Assembly: GCF_004364805.1 (NCBI RefSeq)
Contig: NZ_SOAP01000002.1
Coordinates: forward strand, 124,001 to 188,000
DNA length: 64,000 bases
Reading direction: 5' to 3'
Origin: Pelagimonas phthalicica
Lineage (GTDB): Bacteria > Pseudomonadota > Alphaproteobacteria > Rhodobacterales > Rhodobacteraceae
A model generated the notes under the pieces. It was not told where the DNA came from, made no database searches, and was given only the letters and a program-made list of their open reading frames with translations. The position numbers were made by a program, and so were the translations under genes. Below are positions 46,243-56,133 of the stretch, piece after piece. Position 1 is the first letter of the stretch, and each line of letters opens with the position of its first letter.

Positions 46243-47141
46243 AGGCCACAACTCTCGGAGCGCTGCTCGTCATTATATATACCGGTATGATGGCCGGGGC
46301 GGATGGCATCACCAAATTCATCGCCGGAGGCTATGAAGCACCGCAGCTCTTTGCGCTTTCCGCCGCCTTGGTTGTGCTGATGGCCGCGGGGGCCACCCGT
46401 GTCAGCAAGGGCGAAACCCTGCGCATCCATTCGGTCAAACCGATGATCGCCCGCTCGGTCCTGACCGTGATTGCCGCCGTGGCCTTTTTCAAGGCCTTTA
46501 TGTTGCTGCCTTTCGCTGACGTCTTTTTGTTCATTGGCCTGATGCCTTTGATCGCGGCGGCCATGTCGGGCCCTATGCTGGGGGAAACCCCGCGCCCCTT
46601 GGCCTGGGTGGCTCTTGGGATCGGGGCCTGCGGGGTGTTTTTCCTGATGCCCGGCGGGATTAGCGGCATGCAAGCTGGTCATTTCTGGGCCTTCGCCGCT
46701 GCCATCACCGGCACGGCCTCCATGCTTTTGGCCCGTGTCATTGCCCAAGTCGAACGTGCGCCTCTGGCGCAAGTCTTCTGGCCCAACCTGGCGCTTTTGA
46801 TCGCCATGGGCGCGGCCTTGCCCTTTGTCTGGCGGCCCATGAGCTTTGCCGATGCCGGCTGGATCGTCGGTTACGCGGTCTTCCTCTTTGGCGCACGCTA
46901 TGTGGTGGCCGAGGCGCTGCGGCTCTTGCCCGCCTATGTGGCCACCCCGCTGATGAACCTGCAATTTGTCTGGATGGTTGCCATCGGCATGGTCGCCTTT
47001 GGTGAAATCCCCGGCACCGGCACTGTTCTGGGCGTGATGCTGGTCATCGCCTCGGGCCTGTGGCTGGTGATCGAGGAAAGCCTGCAGCGCAAGAAGATCG
47101 ATGCGCAACAGGCCAACTCCGCCGCCATCGCTGCTGAATAA
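46239..47141 (+). CDS. EamA/DMT-family transporter
   Basis: 300 residues from ATG 46239, overlapping the upstream gene. Ten hydrophobic segments and the two EamA repeats: GALLVIIYTGMMAGADGITKF and SGMQAGHFWAFAAAITGTASM. Family members export amino acids, cysteine pathway metabolites or nucleosides. Could export a product of the two preceding genes, but that is inference from linkage. Confidence 0.85.
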   Translation: MKATTLGALLVIIYTGMMAGADGITKFIAGGYEAPQLFALSAALVVLMAAGATRVSKGETLRIHSVKPMIARSVLTVIAAVAFFKAFMLLPFADVFLFIGLMPLIAAAMSGPMLGETPRPLAWVALGIGACGVFFLMPGGISGMQAGHFWAFAAAITGTASMLLARVIAQVERAPLAQVFWPNLALLIAMGAALPFVWRPMSFADAGWIVGYAVFLFGARYVVAEALRLLPAYVATPLMNLQFVWMVAIGMVAFGEIPGTGTVLGVMLVIASGLWLVIEESLQRKKIDAQQANSAAIAAE

Positions 47142-47159
47142 AAGACTCACCAATCAAAT

Positions 47160-47194
47160 AAGGCCTCCGCAACCAGCACTGCGGAGGCCTTTTC
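47160..47194 (+). terminator. Terminator after the EamA gene
   Basis: AAGGCCTCCGCA-8 nt-TGCGGAGGCCTT followed by TTC on the plus strand. Perfect 12-bp stem. Confidence 0.85.
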
Positions 47195-47214
47195 TATTTC
47201 AAGCCCGTGCCAGC

Positions 47215-47538
47215 CTACATCGAGAAAGATGTGCCACAACCGCAGGAACTGCTGGCGTTTGGATTGTCGATGGTGAACCGCGCGCCGATCAATTCATCGC
47301 TGAAATCAATGGTCGCGCCCGCCAGAAAGGGCAGGGAGACCGGGTCAACCACAACCTTTTCGCCGCTTTCCTCCAGCACCAGATCATCGCCTGCTGGCTC
47401 GTCCAACTTGATCTCATATTGAAAACCACTGCACCCGCCGCCTTCGACCGCGACACGCAGGGCTTTGCCATCCTCGGCGGCACCGATTTCAGACAGCCGT
47501 TCATAGGCGCGGGGGGTGACAATTGGGGGCAGTTGCAT
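47215..47538 (-). CDS. Iron-sulfur cluster insertion protein (ErpA/IscA type)
   Basis: 107 residues. A-type carrier Cys residues: GGGCSGFQYEIK and the C-terminal SCGCGTSF. Transfers iron-sulfur clusters to apoproteins. Divergent from dgt. Confidence 0.92.
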   Translation of the reverse strand: MQLPPIVTPRAYERLSEIGAAEDGKALRVAVEGGGCSGFQYEIKLDEPAGDDLVLEESGEKVVVDPVSLPFLAGATIDFSDELIGARFTIDNPNASSSCGCGTSFSM

Positions 47539-47614
47539 GGGATCTCTCGCGGTTTATCTCTGCGCAGAATTGCAATATAGGGCGGCTTGGGACAAGCGAC
47601 AAGGAGCGCAGATC

Positions 47615-48796
47615 ATGCGCGCATATTTTGCCTGTGATCCGCAAGCGGTGCGGGGCCGGCTTTATGACGAAGAAGAAAGCGCGCATCGCTCGTGCTTTCA
47701 ACGGGATCGGGATCGGATCATTCATTGTTCGGCCTTTCGGCGGCTGAAACACAAAACTCAGGTCTTTGTGGAACATGAGGGCGATTTCTATCGCACCCGG
47801 CTGACCCATTCGATCGAGGTCGCGCAGGTGGCGCGTACCATTGCCAATGCGTTGGGATTGAACACCGATCTGACCGAGGCAGTGGCGCTGGCCCATGATC
47901 TTGGCCATACGCCCTTTGGCCATACTGGCGAAGACGCCCTGGATCTACTGATGCAGCCCTATGGCGGGTTTGATCACAATGCCCAGACCCTGCGGATTGT
48001 GACCTCGCTCGAACGGCACTACGCCGAATTCAACGGCTTGAACCTGACCTGGGACACGCTCGAAGGGATCGCCAAACATAACGGTCCGGTCACCGGCGAC
48101 ATTCCTTATGCCTTGGCCGAATATAACGCGCTGCATGATCTTGAATTGCACACCCATGCCAGCGCCGAGGCCCAGGTGGCGGCCCTGTCGGATGATGTGG
48201 CCTATAACAATCACGACCTGCATGACGGCCTGCGCGCCGGATTGCTGCAGGAAAGTGACGTCATGGATCTGCCCATTGTCGGCGCGGCCTATGCCGAGGT
48301 CGACAAGGCCTATCCCGATATTGACGCTTATCGGCGCCGACACGAGGCCTTGCGTCGGGTCTTTGGGGTCATGGTCGTCGATGTGCTGACAGAGTCTAAG
48401 GCGCGACTGGCCTCTTCGGGGTGCAAGACCGCGCAGGACATCCGTGAACTGGGCGCGCCGGTCATTGCCTTTTCTGACGCGCTTTGGGCCGAGCTCAAGG
48501 TGATCCGCAGCTTCCTCTTTTCCAACATGTATCGCGCCCCAACCGTGATGGAGCAGCGCCGCCGGGTGACCATCGCCCTGAACGAGCTTTTTCCGATCTA
48601 TATGCAAGACCCGACCCTGTTGCCCCAACGCTGGCAGGTCGACCCAAGCGCACTGGAAGATGAGGTCACCCGCGCCCGTCTGGTCGCGGATTACGTGGCA
48701 GGCATGACGGATCGCTTTGCCTTGCAGCAGCATATCCAGCTGACCGGGCGCGATGTGCTGGAGGGGTTGGCGCAATCCGGGCTTCCCCCCAGTTAG
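47615..48796 (+). CDS. dgt: Deoxyguanosinetriphosphate triphosphohydrolase-like protein
   Basis: 393 residues from ATG 47615 (AAGGAG nine bases before). HD-domain metal site: RLTHSIEV, ALAHDLGHTPFGHTGE, and NAQTLRIVT after it. Splits dNTPs to nucleosides and triphosphate. N-terminal conserved RDRIIHCSAFRRLKHKTQVF is the usual pre-HD segment. Confidence 0.93.
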   Translation: MRAYFACDPQAVRGRLYDEEESAHRSCFQRDRDRIIHCSAFRRLKHKTQVFVEHEGDFYRTRLTHSIEVAQVARTIANALGLNTDLTEAVALAHDLGHTPFGHTGEDALDLLMQPYGGFDHNAQTLRIVTSLERHYAEFNGLNLTWDTLEGIAKHNGPVTGDIPYALAEYNALHDLELHTHASAEAQVAALSDDVAYNNHDLHDGLRAGLLQESDVMDLPIVGAAYAEVDKAYPDIDAYRRRHEALRRVFGVMVVDVLTESKARLASSGCKTAQDIRELGAPVIAFSDALWAELKVIRSFLFSNMYRAPTVMEQRRRVTIALNELFPIYMQDPTLLPQRWQVDPSALEDEVTRARLVADYVAGMTDRFALQQHIQLTGRDVLEGLAQSGLPPS

Positions 48797-48894
48797 GCTT
48801 TGTGTCAAATACGCGTATCGGTTGGTTGTATGCAATTGAGGGTTGATACCCCCTTCGAACAGCCAGTCGCGTTGGACTGTCCGGGGGGGCGTGC

Positions 48895-49524
48895 GTGCTG
48901 GGCGTATCGCGGTTTCGAAACAAGGTAGCGGTGATTGCCGGGGCCGAGCACCCGATCGGAGCGGCGATGGCCGCGCGATTGGCCGGTTTTGGCGCGACCG
49001 TCATTGCCTTGGGCCGTGATGATACCAAGTTGCGCGCCTTGGCCACTCCAAACCCCAAACAGATCGAACCCTTGGCGCTGCATGCGGGTTGGCGCGATAT
49101 CCTGCCGCTTTTGCAAGAGGCCTGGGCCGATCAACATATTGATATCTATGTTGATCTCATGCCGCTGATGCAGGTGGATACCAGTTTGGAAGCCTCAGAC
49201 GGATTCGCCTTCAGCGCCGGGCTTGCCGCCTCATTACGACGTGGGCTGCGCGCCGGAAAGGCCCTGTCAGTTCTGGTTGTTCCAGGGTCTAACCCGCTCG
49301 ACACCGCGCGCCCCGCGCCGGATAGTTACCGCGCCTTGCTTCAGCGATTTACCAAGAACAACACCATGGTGCGCATGGTCGGCGTGCGCATGCCGCGCGG
49401 CAAGGAAAGCTGGACCAGATCCGAGGCTTTGTCAGCGGGCGACACGATTCTCATGCTGTGCCATCCGGTGTCACGTGGGGTCAAAGGTGGGACGGTTATC
49501 GACTGGGACGCCTGCGTAGGGTAG
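48895..49524 (+). CDS. Short-chain dehydrogenase-fold protein, probably catalytically degenerate
   Basis: 209 residues from GTG 48895 after a G-rich stretch. Rossmann start KVAVIAGAEHPIGAAMAARL resembles TGxxxGIG but reads AGAEHPIG. At the active-site position it has DSYRALLQRF: the Tyr is present but the Lys of YxxxK is not. It is shorter than typical 240-260-residue SDRs. Possibly a non-enzymatic relative. Followed by an antiporter gene 33 bp downstream. Confidence 0.65.
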   Translation: MLGVSRFRNKVAVIAGAEHPIGAAMAARLAGFGATVIALGRDDTKLRALATPNPKQIEPLALHAGWRDILPLLQEAWADQHIDIYVDLMPLMQVDTSLEASDGFAFSAGLAASLRRGLRAGKALSVLVVPGSNPLDTARPAPDSYRALLQRFTKNNTMVRMVGVRMPRGKESWTRSEALSAGDTILMLCHPVSRGVKGGTVIDWDACVG

Positions 49525-49557
49525 TCCTTCGATAAGCGAACAGGCAAAGGTGTGGGT

Positions 49558-51378
49558 ATGGCGGTTTCTTCGGGCACCGGATTGGATCCGGTTGTGGCAA
49601 TGGCGTTGGTCGGGGCCCTGGGTGTGGGCAGCCAATGGTTGGCCTGGCGCATGCGCCTGCCTGCAATTGTCCTGATGCTGGCGGCGGGCCTTTTGGCCGG
49701 GCCGGGCCTGGGCGTTTTGAACCCATCCGCACAGTTCGGAGATTTGCTCAAACCCATGGTGGCCATCGCCGTGGCAATCATCCTGTTCGAGGGCGGCATG
49801 GTGTTGAACCTGCACAGCCTTTCGGACGCGGCCAAAGGGGTGCGCCGCTTGGTGATCGTCGGCGCGCCTCTGGGCTGGCTGGCCTCGGCCTCGGTTTTAC
49901 ACTTTGTTGCTGGCTTGGGCTGGGCGTCTTCCGCGGTGTTTGGCGGCATCATGATTGTAACCGGCCCCACGGTCATCGCGCCTTTGCTGCGACAGGCCCG
50001 CTTGCAAAAACGCCCCGCCGCGCTTTTGCAATGGGAGGCCATCGTCAACGACCCTGTTGGCGCTTTGGCTGCTGTGCTGGCCTTTGAGGTCATCGTCGTC
50101 CTGAACGCTGCCACCAGCGCCGGTCATGCGGTGCAGCAACTGGCGATTGGCATCGGGTTGGCGACGATCCTTGGTGTTGCCGGGGGCTGGGGCATTGCCA
50201 AAAGCTTTCGCCAAGGATGGGTGCCGGAATACATGAAGATCCCGGTCTTGTTCGTTGCATTGATTGGCGTTTTTGCATTGTCAGATTTCATGCTGCATGA
50301 AAGCGGGCTGCTGGCGGTCACCATAATGGGTCTCTGGATCGCCAATTCCGACCTGCCCAGCTATGTCGAGCTGCGCCGGTTCAAGGAACATGCCACGGTG
50401 CTGCTGGTTTCGGGCGTTTTCATCCTGCTCTCCGCCAATATGAGCCGCGAGACTTTGGCAGCGTTGGATTGGCGCGCCTTGCTCTTTGTTCTGGCGGTGA
50501 TCTTTATCGCGCGGCCCTTGCCGGTGCTGGCGGCGCTCGCCTTTACCAACGTGCCCTGGCGCGAACGCCTGCTGGTGGCGATGACCGGCCCGCGCGGCGT
50601 GGTTCTGGTCGCGGTTGCGGGCCTGTTTGGCGAACGTCTGGCCGAGCTCGGCATCGAGGATGGCGCGCGCATCGCACCGCTGGCTTTTGCGCTGGTTCTG
50701 GCCACGGTGGTCTTGCACGGCTTTACCCTGACGCCCGTGGCTCGCGCGCTTGGCCTGACCGCCGGCACAACGCCGGGCGTTTTGATCCTGGGCGGATCAA
50801 AATTCTCGGTCGCGCTGGCGCAGGGGCTTGAAAAACTAGGCCTTCAGGTGCTGTTGGCCGATCCCAACCACGCCCATCTGCGCAACGCACGCGAGGCGGG
50901 CGTGCCGGTCTATTACGGCGATATCCTCTCTGAGGCCGCCGAGGACCGGCTGGACATTGTGGCCTATGATACCCTGATCTGCGCCACCGATAATGACGCC
51001 TATAACACGCTGGTCGCCACCGATCTCGCGCCGGAATTTGGCCGGGCCAATGTGTTTCAACTGCGCCGCGTGCGCGAAACCAGCTCGCGCCACGCCTTGC
51101 CGGTGACGTTGGGTGGCAAACCCATCGGCGCGGATGAGACGTTTTTTGAGCTTAACGCCCGCATGTCCGAGGGCTGGGATTTCCGCGCCACCACGCTGAG
51201 CGACGCATTCAACGCCGAGGCCTGGCGCGCCGAACATCCCGAGGCGGTGCCTGTGGCCGTGCTGGGCAAAGGCGGCGGGTTGCGCCTGCTTGGGCCCGAG
51301 GACAGCTTGCGCGATGCCGCCGGGGCGCAGGTCTTGTCCTTTGCGCCGCGACGACAAAGCGCCGAAGCCCCAAGTTAA
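49558..51378 (+). CDS. Cation:proton antiporter with TrkA-N domain (CPA1-like)
   Basis: 606 residues from ATG 49558 (AAAGG eight bases before). About 12 membrane helices to about residue 400, with the transport-core VAIAVAIILFEGGMVL and GGIMIVTGPTVIAPLLRQA and QWEAIVNDPVGALAA. The C-terminal part is a nucleotide-binding RCK/TrkA-N domain (GVLILGGSKFSVALAQGLEK; VPVYYGDILSEAA). Exchanges Na+ or K+ for protons across the inner membrane. Confidence 0.88.
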   Translation: MAVSSGTGLDPVVAMALVGALGVGSQWLAWRMRLPAIVLMLAAGLLAGPGLGVLNPSAQFGDLLKPMVAIAVAIILFEGGMVLNLHSLSDAAKGVRRLVIVGAPLGWLASASVLHFVAGLGWASSAVFGGIMIVTGPTVIAPLLRQARLQKRPAALLQWEAIVNDPVGALAAVLAFEVIVVLNAATSAGHAVQQLAIGIGLATILGVAGGWGIAKSFRQGWVPEYMKIPVLFVALIGVFALSDFMLHESGLLAVTIMGLWIANSDLPSYVELRRFKEHATVLLVSGVFILLSANMSRETLAALDWRALLFVLAVIFIARPLPVLAALAFTNVPWRERLLVAMTGPRGVVLVAVAGLFGERLAELGIEDGARIAPLAFALVLATVVLHGFTLTPVARALGLTAGTTPGVLILGGSKFSVALAQGLEKLGLQVLLADPNHAHLRNAREAGVPVYYGDILSEAAEDRLDIVAYDTLICATDNDAYNTLVATDLAPEFGRANVFQLRRVRETSSRHALPVTLGGKPIGADETFFELNARMSEGWDFRATTLSDAFNAEAWRAEHPEAVPVAVLGKGGGLRLLGPEDSLRDAAGAQVLSFAPRRQSAEAPS

Positions 51379-51455
51379 ACCCAAGACAAAACCCGCAGAC
51401 CATTTGACGCTGCCGCCCAGCATGGTAGAGCAGCCTCAAGTTTCGGAGCCGATAC

Positions 51456-53195
51456 ATGAACCTGTTTTCTGACATTCGCGAGCTGGTGCTCGCCTCGATC
51501 AACTCGCTGCAAGCCGAAGGTGCTTTGCCAGCGGACCTGAACCTTGCCCCGGTGACGGTTGAGCCGCCGCGCGACGCCGCCCATGGTGACATGGCGACCA
51601 ATGCCGCCATGGTGCTGGCCAAACCCGCCAAGCAAAAGCCGCGTGACATTGCCGAGGCCTTGGCCGCAAAGCTCGCCGCTGACGATCGCATCACCAGCGC
51701 CGAAGTCGCCGGCCCCGGTTTCCTCAACCTGCGTCTTGCGCCGGTCGTTTGGCAACAATTGCCCGCCGCGATCCTCAAGGCAGGCACCGATTATGGCCGC
51801 TCGACCATGGGGCAGGGGCAGCGCGTCAATGTTGAATATGTCTCGGCCAACCCGACCGGCCCGATGCATGTGGGCCATGCTCGCGGTGCGATTGTCGGTG
51901 ACGCCATGGCCTCCTTGCTGGACTTTGCCGGTTACGAGGTCACACGCGAGTATTACATCAATGATGGTGGCGCGCAGGTCGATGTCCTCGCGCGCTCGGT
52001 CTATCTGCGTTACCTCGAGGCCCATGGCCAAGAGGTTGAATTCGCTGATGGAACTTATCCTGGTGACTATCTTGTCCCGGTGGGCCAAGCGCTCAAGGAT
52101 AAGGTCGGTGATGCCTATCTCGACAAGGGTGAAGATGTCTGGCTGCAAGAGATCCGCGAATTTGCCACCGATGCCATGATGGATCTGATCCGCTCGGACC
52201 TCGCCGCGCTTGGCGTCGAGATGGATCACTTCTTTTCCGAGAAATCGCTTTATGGCACCGGCAAAATCGAGGCGGCCATTGATAGCTTGCGCGCCAAAGG
52301 TCTGATCTATCGCGGCGTGCTGGAACCGCCCAAGGGCAAAAAGCCCGAGGATTGGGAACCGCGCGAACAGACCCTGTTCAAATCCACCGAACATGGCGAC
52401 GATGTCGACCGTCCGATCCAGAAATCGGACGGAGCCTGGACTTATTTTGCCCCCGATATCGCCTATCACTATGATAAGGTCGAGCGTGGTTATGACCAGC
52501 TGATCGACATCTTTGGCGCGGATCATGGCGGTTATGTCAAACGGATGAAGGCTGCTGTCTCGGCCCTGTCTGATGGCAAAACCCCGTTGGATATCAAGCT
52601 GATCCAACTGGTCAAACTGTTCAAGAATGGCGAGCCGTTCAAAATGTCCAAGCGGGCAGGGACCTTTATCACCCTGCGCGATCTTGTGGATATGGTCGGC
52701 GCGGATGTGGCACGCTTCCACATGCTGACGCGTAAATCTGATGCGGCTTTGGATTTTGACTTTGACAAGGTGGTTGAGCAATCCAGCGAAAACCCGGTTT
52801 TCTATGTGCAATACGCCCATGCCCGCATCTGTTCGGTTTTGGCCAAAGCGGCGGAACAGGGAGTTTCCACGGATGACGCGACGCTCGCGAATGCCGATCT
52901 CTCTGCCATGTTGCCCGCCGAACAGGCGCTGGTGGCAAAGCTGGCGGAATGGCCGCGTTTCCTGGAAACCGCTGCCAAAGCACACGAGCCGCACCGCATC
53001 GCAACCTACTTACAAGAGCTCGCGTCGGACCTGCATGGCCATTACTACAAGGGCAACAAAGAGGTTGAACTGCGTTTCCTTCAGGATGACCCAGTTGCAA
53101 CACAGTCCAAAATTGCGCTCGCGCGGGCCGTTGCAGTTGTTATTTCTGCCGGTCTTGGTATCCTTGGCGTAACTCCGGCCACTGAAATGCGCTAA
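51456..53195 (+). CDS. argS: Arginyl-tRNA synthetase
   Basis: 579 residues. Class I motifs: [22 protein letters not shown] with [14 protein letters not shown], and an N-terminal tRNA-binding domain ([15 protein letters not shown]). First gene of the argS-SPOR-nagZ-scpAB string. Confidence 0.97.
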   Translation: MNLFSDIRELVLASINSLQAEGALPADLNLAPVTVEPPRDAAHGDMATNAAMVLAKPAKQKPRDIAEALAAKLAADDRITSAEVAGPGFLNLRLAPVVWQQLPAAILKAGTDYGRSTMGQGQRVNVEYVSANPTGPMHVGHARGAIVGDAMASLLDFAGYEVTREYYINDGGAQVDVLARSVYLRYLEAHGQEVEFADGTYPGDYLVPVGQALKDKVGDAYLDKGEDVWLQEIREFATDAMMDLIRSDLAALGVEMDHFFSEKSLYGTGKIEAAIDSLRAKGLIYRGVLEPPKGKKPEDWEPREQTLFKSTEHGDDVDRPIQKSDGAWTYFAPDIAYHYDKVERGYDQLIDIFGADHGGYVKRMKAAVSALSDGKTPLDIKLIQLVKLFKNGEPFKMSKRAGTFITLRDLVDMVGADVARFHMLTRKSDAALDFDFDKVVEQSSENPVFYVQYAHARICSVLAKAAEQGVSTDDATLANADLSAMLPAEQALVAKLAEWPRFLETAAKAHEPHRIATYLQELASDLHGHYYKGNKEVELRFLQDDPVATQSKIALARAVAVVISAGLGILGVTPATEMR

Positions 53196-53323
53196 AGACG
53201 CATCCTTTATGGCAGCGGGCCGGGGCGCAAACAGGCAGCGCTTTGGCCCGAAAAGGCCACGCAAAACAAAGATATAGCAGACCACCGCGGCGGCACGTAT
53301 CGCCATGGGGAAACGAGGCACGA

Positions 53324-54337
53324 ATGGCGGATTACACCTATGATGGGGCGCAATATGCAGCCCCTGCTTCTGGTAAAGTTGCGAATTTGGCGACATGGAT
53401 GGGCGCGGCGGCCTCGCTTGCGCTGATCGTGGGCGTCGGGGTTTGGGGCTACAAAGTCATGGCGCGCGACGTCAGTGGCGTGCCGATTGTGCAAGCCATG
53501 TCAGGCCCGATGCGCGTTGCTCCGGAAAATCCCGGCGGCACTTTGGCCGATCATCAGGGCCTTGCGGTGAACAAAGTCGCTGGCGAAGGCGCGGCAGAAG
53601 CACCTGCCGATCGTCTGGTCCTCGCCCCCGTGCCTGCTGGTTTGGCGTCAGAAGATGTTGCCGCCGGTGCCTTGGCCGCGCAGCCTGCGCCCATGCCGAT
53701 GGAAGCGTCTTTGACGCGCGAGGCTGAGATCATGGAGATCGAACCCAATGCCGAGCTGACCCAAGCCGCGGCAGAACTTGACCCGATCCAGGCGCTGGCC
53801 AATCAGCTCTCTGCAGGGGCCGCGCCTCTCACCGATTTGCCTGCCGGTCAAAACAACCCGGTTGTGACCACAACGGCGGAACCGCTCGTGTCGACGATCG
53901 AACAAGAGCTTGCCGCCGCACGCAAACCCCTGCCTCCTGGGCTGGAACGGTCCCTGCGCCCTGTGCTGCGCCCGGCTGGCTTGCGAACGGCTGCGCTGGG
54001 GAATGCGCCGGTCACTACAGATGCCGCGCCTGCGGCCACCAGCGCCACCAATGCCACCCGCGAGCTGTCCTCCTCTGCATTGCCGGCTGGGACCCGTCTG
54101 GTCCAGGTCGGAATCTTCAACAACCCGGAGTCAGCCCGCAAGGAATGGGGGCGTCTGGACACGCGTTTTGGTGATTTCCTCGCCGGTAAAGACCGCGTGA
54201 TCGAAAAGGCCAATCGTGGCGGGCGCGAATTTTACCGTCTGCGTGTGCATGGCTTTGCTGACCTCTCGGATGCCCGCCGTTTCTGCGCCGCCTTCATGGC
54301 CCAAAACGTCGATTGCATCCCGGTCGTGACAAAATGA
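53324..54337 (+). CDS. SPOR-domain membrane protein
   Basis: 337 residues from ATG 53324. A single helix at about 22-41 (MGAAASLALIVGVGVWGYKV), a long low-complexity periplasmic linker, and a C-terminal SPOR domain (LVQVGIFNNPESARKEWGRL; YRLRVHGFADLSDARRFC). SPOR domains bind denuded septal glycan, so a cell division or wall role is likely. Overlaps nagZ (ATGA). Confidence 0.85.
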   Translation: MADYTYDGAQYAAPASGKVANLATWMGAAASLALIVGVGVWGYKVMARDVSGVPIVQAMSGPMRVAPENPGGTLADHQGLAVNKVAGEGAAEAPADRLVLAPVPAGLASEDVAAGALAAQPAPMPMEASLTREAEIMEIEPNAELTQAAAELDPIQALANQLSAGAAPLTDLPAGQNNPVVTTTAEPLVSTIEQELAAARKPLPPGLERSLRPVLRPAGLRTAALGNAPVTTDAAPAATSATNATRELSSSALPAGTRLVQVGIFNNPESARKEWGRLDTRFGDFLAGKDRVIEKANRGGREFYRLRVHGFADLSDARRFCAAFMAQNVDCIPVVTK

Positions 54338-55332
54338 ACCGCTTCGCTGCGGCGATTTTCGGCTGTGACGGCCTGCGCCTGACAAATGAGGAAAAGCGTT
54401 TCTTTGCAAAGGTTTCTCCCTTTGGATTCATCCTGTTTGCACGCAATATCAACAGCGCCGACCAGATCCGCGCCCTGACGGCAGAATTGCGCGACAGTGT
54501 TGGCTGGGCCGCCCCGATCTTTATCGATCAAGAGGGCGGTCGCGTGCAACGCCTGCGCGCGCCTCTGGCAACCGAATGGCTGCCGCCTCTGGATGATGTG
54601 GCCCGCTTTGGCGAAAACGCCGCCGAGGCCATGCGCCTGCGCTATCAGATTACCGGTCTCGAATTGCAGGCTCTTGGCATTGACGGCAATTGCGCGCCCA
54701 TGCTGGATGTGGCCCGGCCAAACACGCATCAAATCCTAAGAAATCGCTGCTATAGCAGTGACTTGCAGCGTGTTATTGACGTTGGACATGCAGTGGTGAA
54801 GGGCCATCAAGACGCCGGTGTCCTGCCAGTTATGAAGCACATTCCCGGCCATGGATTGGCACAACTCGACTCCCATCTCGATCTGCCGCGCATCTCTTTG
54901 GATCGCGCGGAACTTGATGCCGTTGATTTTGCCGCCTTCAAACCCTTTTCCGATCTGCCTTTGGGCATGACCGCGCATCTGGTTTTTGACAAGATCGACC
55001 CGCAACCTGCGACAATATCTAAGAAAATGATCAACCTGATCCGGCAGGATATTGGGTTCAACGGTTTTCTGATGACCGATGACATCTCGATGGAGGCTTT
55101 GTCGGGCACGGTCGCCGAACGGGGCAGCGCAGCGATCAAGGCGGGGTGTGACGCCGTTCTGCATTGCAATGGCAAACTGGCAGAGATGCAGTCGATCTTT
55201 GACGCGGTTGGCGGCATGACCGAAGCCGCTCAAACCCGCGCGGAACGGGCGCTTGCCACACGGCAAACACCGCAAGATGTTGACATCGACCAGCTTCGCG
55301 CGGATTTTGAGGCATTCCTGCCGCAAAGCTGA
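54334..55332 (+). CDS. nagZ: Beta-N-acetylhexosaminidase
   Basis: 332 residues. GH3 motifs IDQEGGRVQRL, KHIPGHGLAQLDSH (KHIPGHG with His/Asp pair) and FLMTDDISMEAL. Removes GlcNAc from muropeptides during cell-wall recycling. Coupled to the SPOR gene. Confidence 0.95.
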   Translation: MNRFAAAIFGCDGLRLTNEEKRFFAKVSPFGFILFARNINSADQIRALTAELRDSVGWAAPIFIDQEGGRVQRLRAPLATEWLPPLDDVARFGENAAEAMRLRYQITGLELQALGIDGNCAPMLDVARPNTHQILRNRCYSSDLQRVIDVGHAVVKGHQDAGVLPVMKHIPGHGLAQLDSHLDLPRISLDRAELDAVDFAAFKPFSDLPLGMTAHLVFDKIDPQPATISKKMINLIRQDIGFNGFLMTDDISMEALSGTVAERGSAAIKAGCDAVLHCNGKLAEMQSIFDAVGGMTEAAQTRAERALATRQTPQDVDIDQLRADFEAFLPQS

Positions 55333-55338
55333 GCGCCC

Positions 55339-56133
55339 ATGAGCGAAACTGAAAACCCTGAACTGCCGTTGAACGTCAATGAACGCCTCGCCGCCGAGGC
55401 GTTTGTTATTGATGTGGACGGGTTTGAGGGGCCCTTGGATTTGCTGCTCTCTATGGCGCGCACGCAAAAGGTCGACCTTCGCAAGATCTCGATCCTTGAT
55501 CTCTCACGCCAATACCTGGCCTTTGTCGAAAAGGCCAAGGCGCTGCGCCTGGAACTAGCGGCGGATTACCTGGTCATGGCGGCCTGGCTGGCCTTCCTCA
55601 AGTCCCGCCTGTTGCTGCCGCCAGACCCAACCGAAGAGGGGCCTTCGGGCGAAGATCTTGCCGCGCATCTGGCCTTTCAACTCGAACGCTTGCAAGCTAT
55701 GCGCGATTGCGCTGCCAAGCTTATGGCGCGTGACCAAAAGGGCCGCGATTTCTTTGTCCGTGGTCTGCCCGAAGAATATGAGCGCGTGCGCAAGGTCAAA
55801 TATACCGCCACGCTGATCGACCTGATGCAGGGCTATGCGCGCATCCGAACCAAGGATGAATTTCGGCCCTTTGTCATGGATCGTGAAAAGGTCTTTACCA
55901 TGGAAATGGCGCTGGACCGGATGCGTGGCATGATCGGTTTCTCGGGCCAATGGACCGATATTATGTCATATCTTCCAGATGGTTGGGATGATGACCCGGT
56001 GAAATGGCGCTCGGCCACGGCGGCGACTTTTGCCGCCTCGCTGGAACTGGTCAAGGAGGGCAAGGCCGAGATCCAGCAGAGCGACACCTTTGCCCCCATT
56101 CAATTGCGCCGAAGGGAGACCCCGCGTGAGTGA
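55339..56133 (+). CDS. scpA: Segregation and condensation protein A
   Basis: 264 residues. GFEGPLDLLLSMARTQKVDLRKI and YLVMAAWLAFLKSRLLLP are ScpA hallmarks (kleisin subunit of the SMC complex). Overlaps scpB by 8 bp. Confidence 0.95.
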   Translation: MSETENPELPLNVNERLAAEAFVIDVDGFEGPLDLLLSMARTQKVDLRKISILDLSRQYLAFVEKAKALRLELAADYLVMAAWLAFLKSRLLLPPDPTEEGPSGEDLAAHLAFQLERLQAMRDCAAKLMARDQKGRDFFVRGLPEEYERVRKVKYTATLIDLMQGYARIRTKDEFRPFVMDREKVFTMEMALDRMRGMIGFSGQWTDIMSYLPDGWDDDPVKWRSATAATFAASLELVKEGKAEIQQSDTFAPIQLRRRETPRE

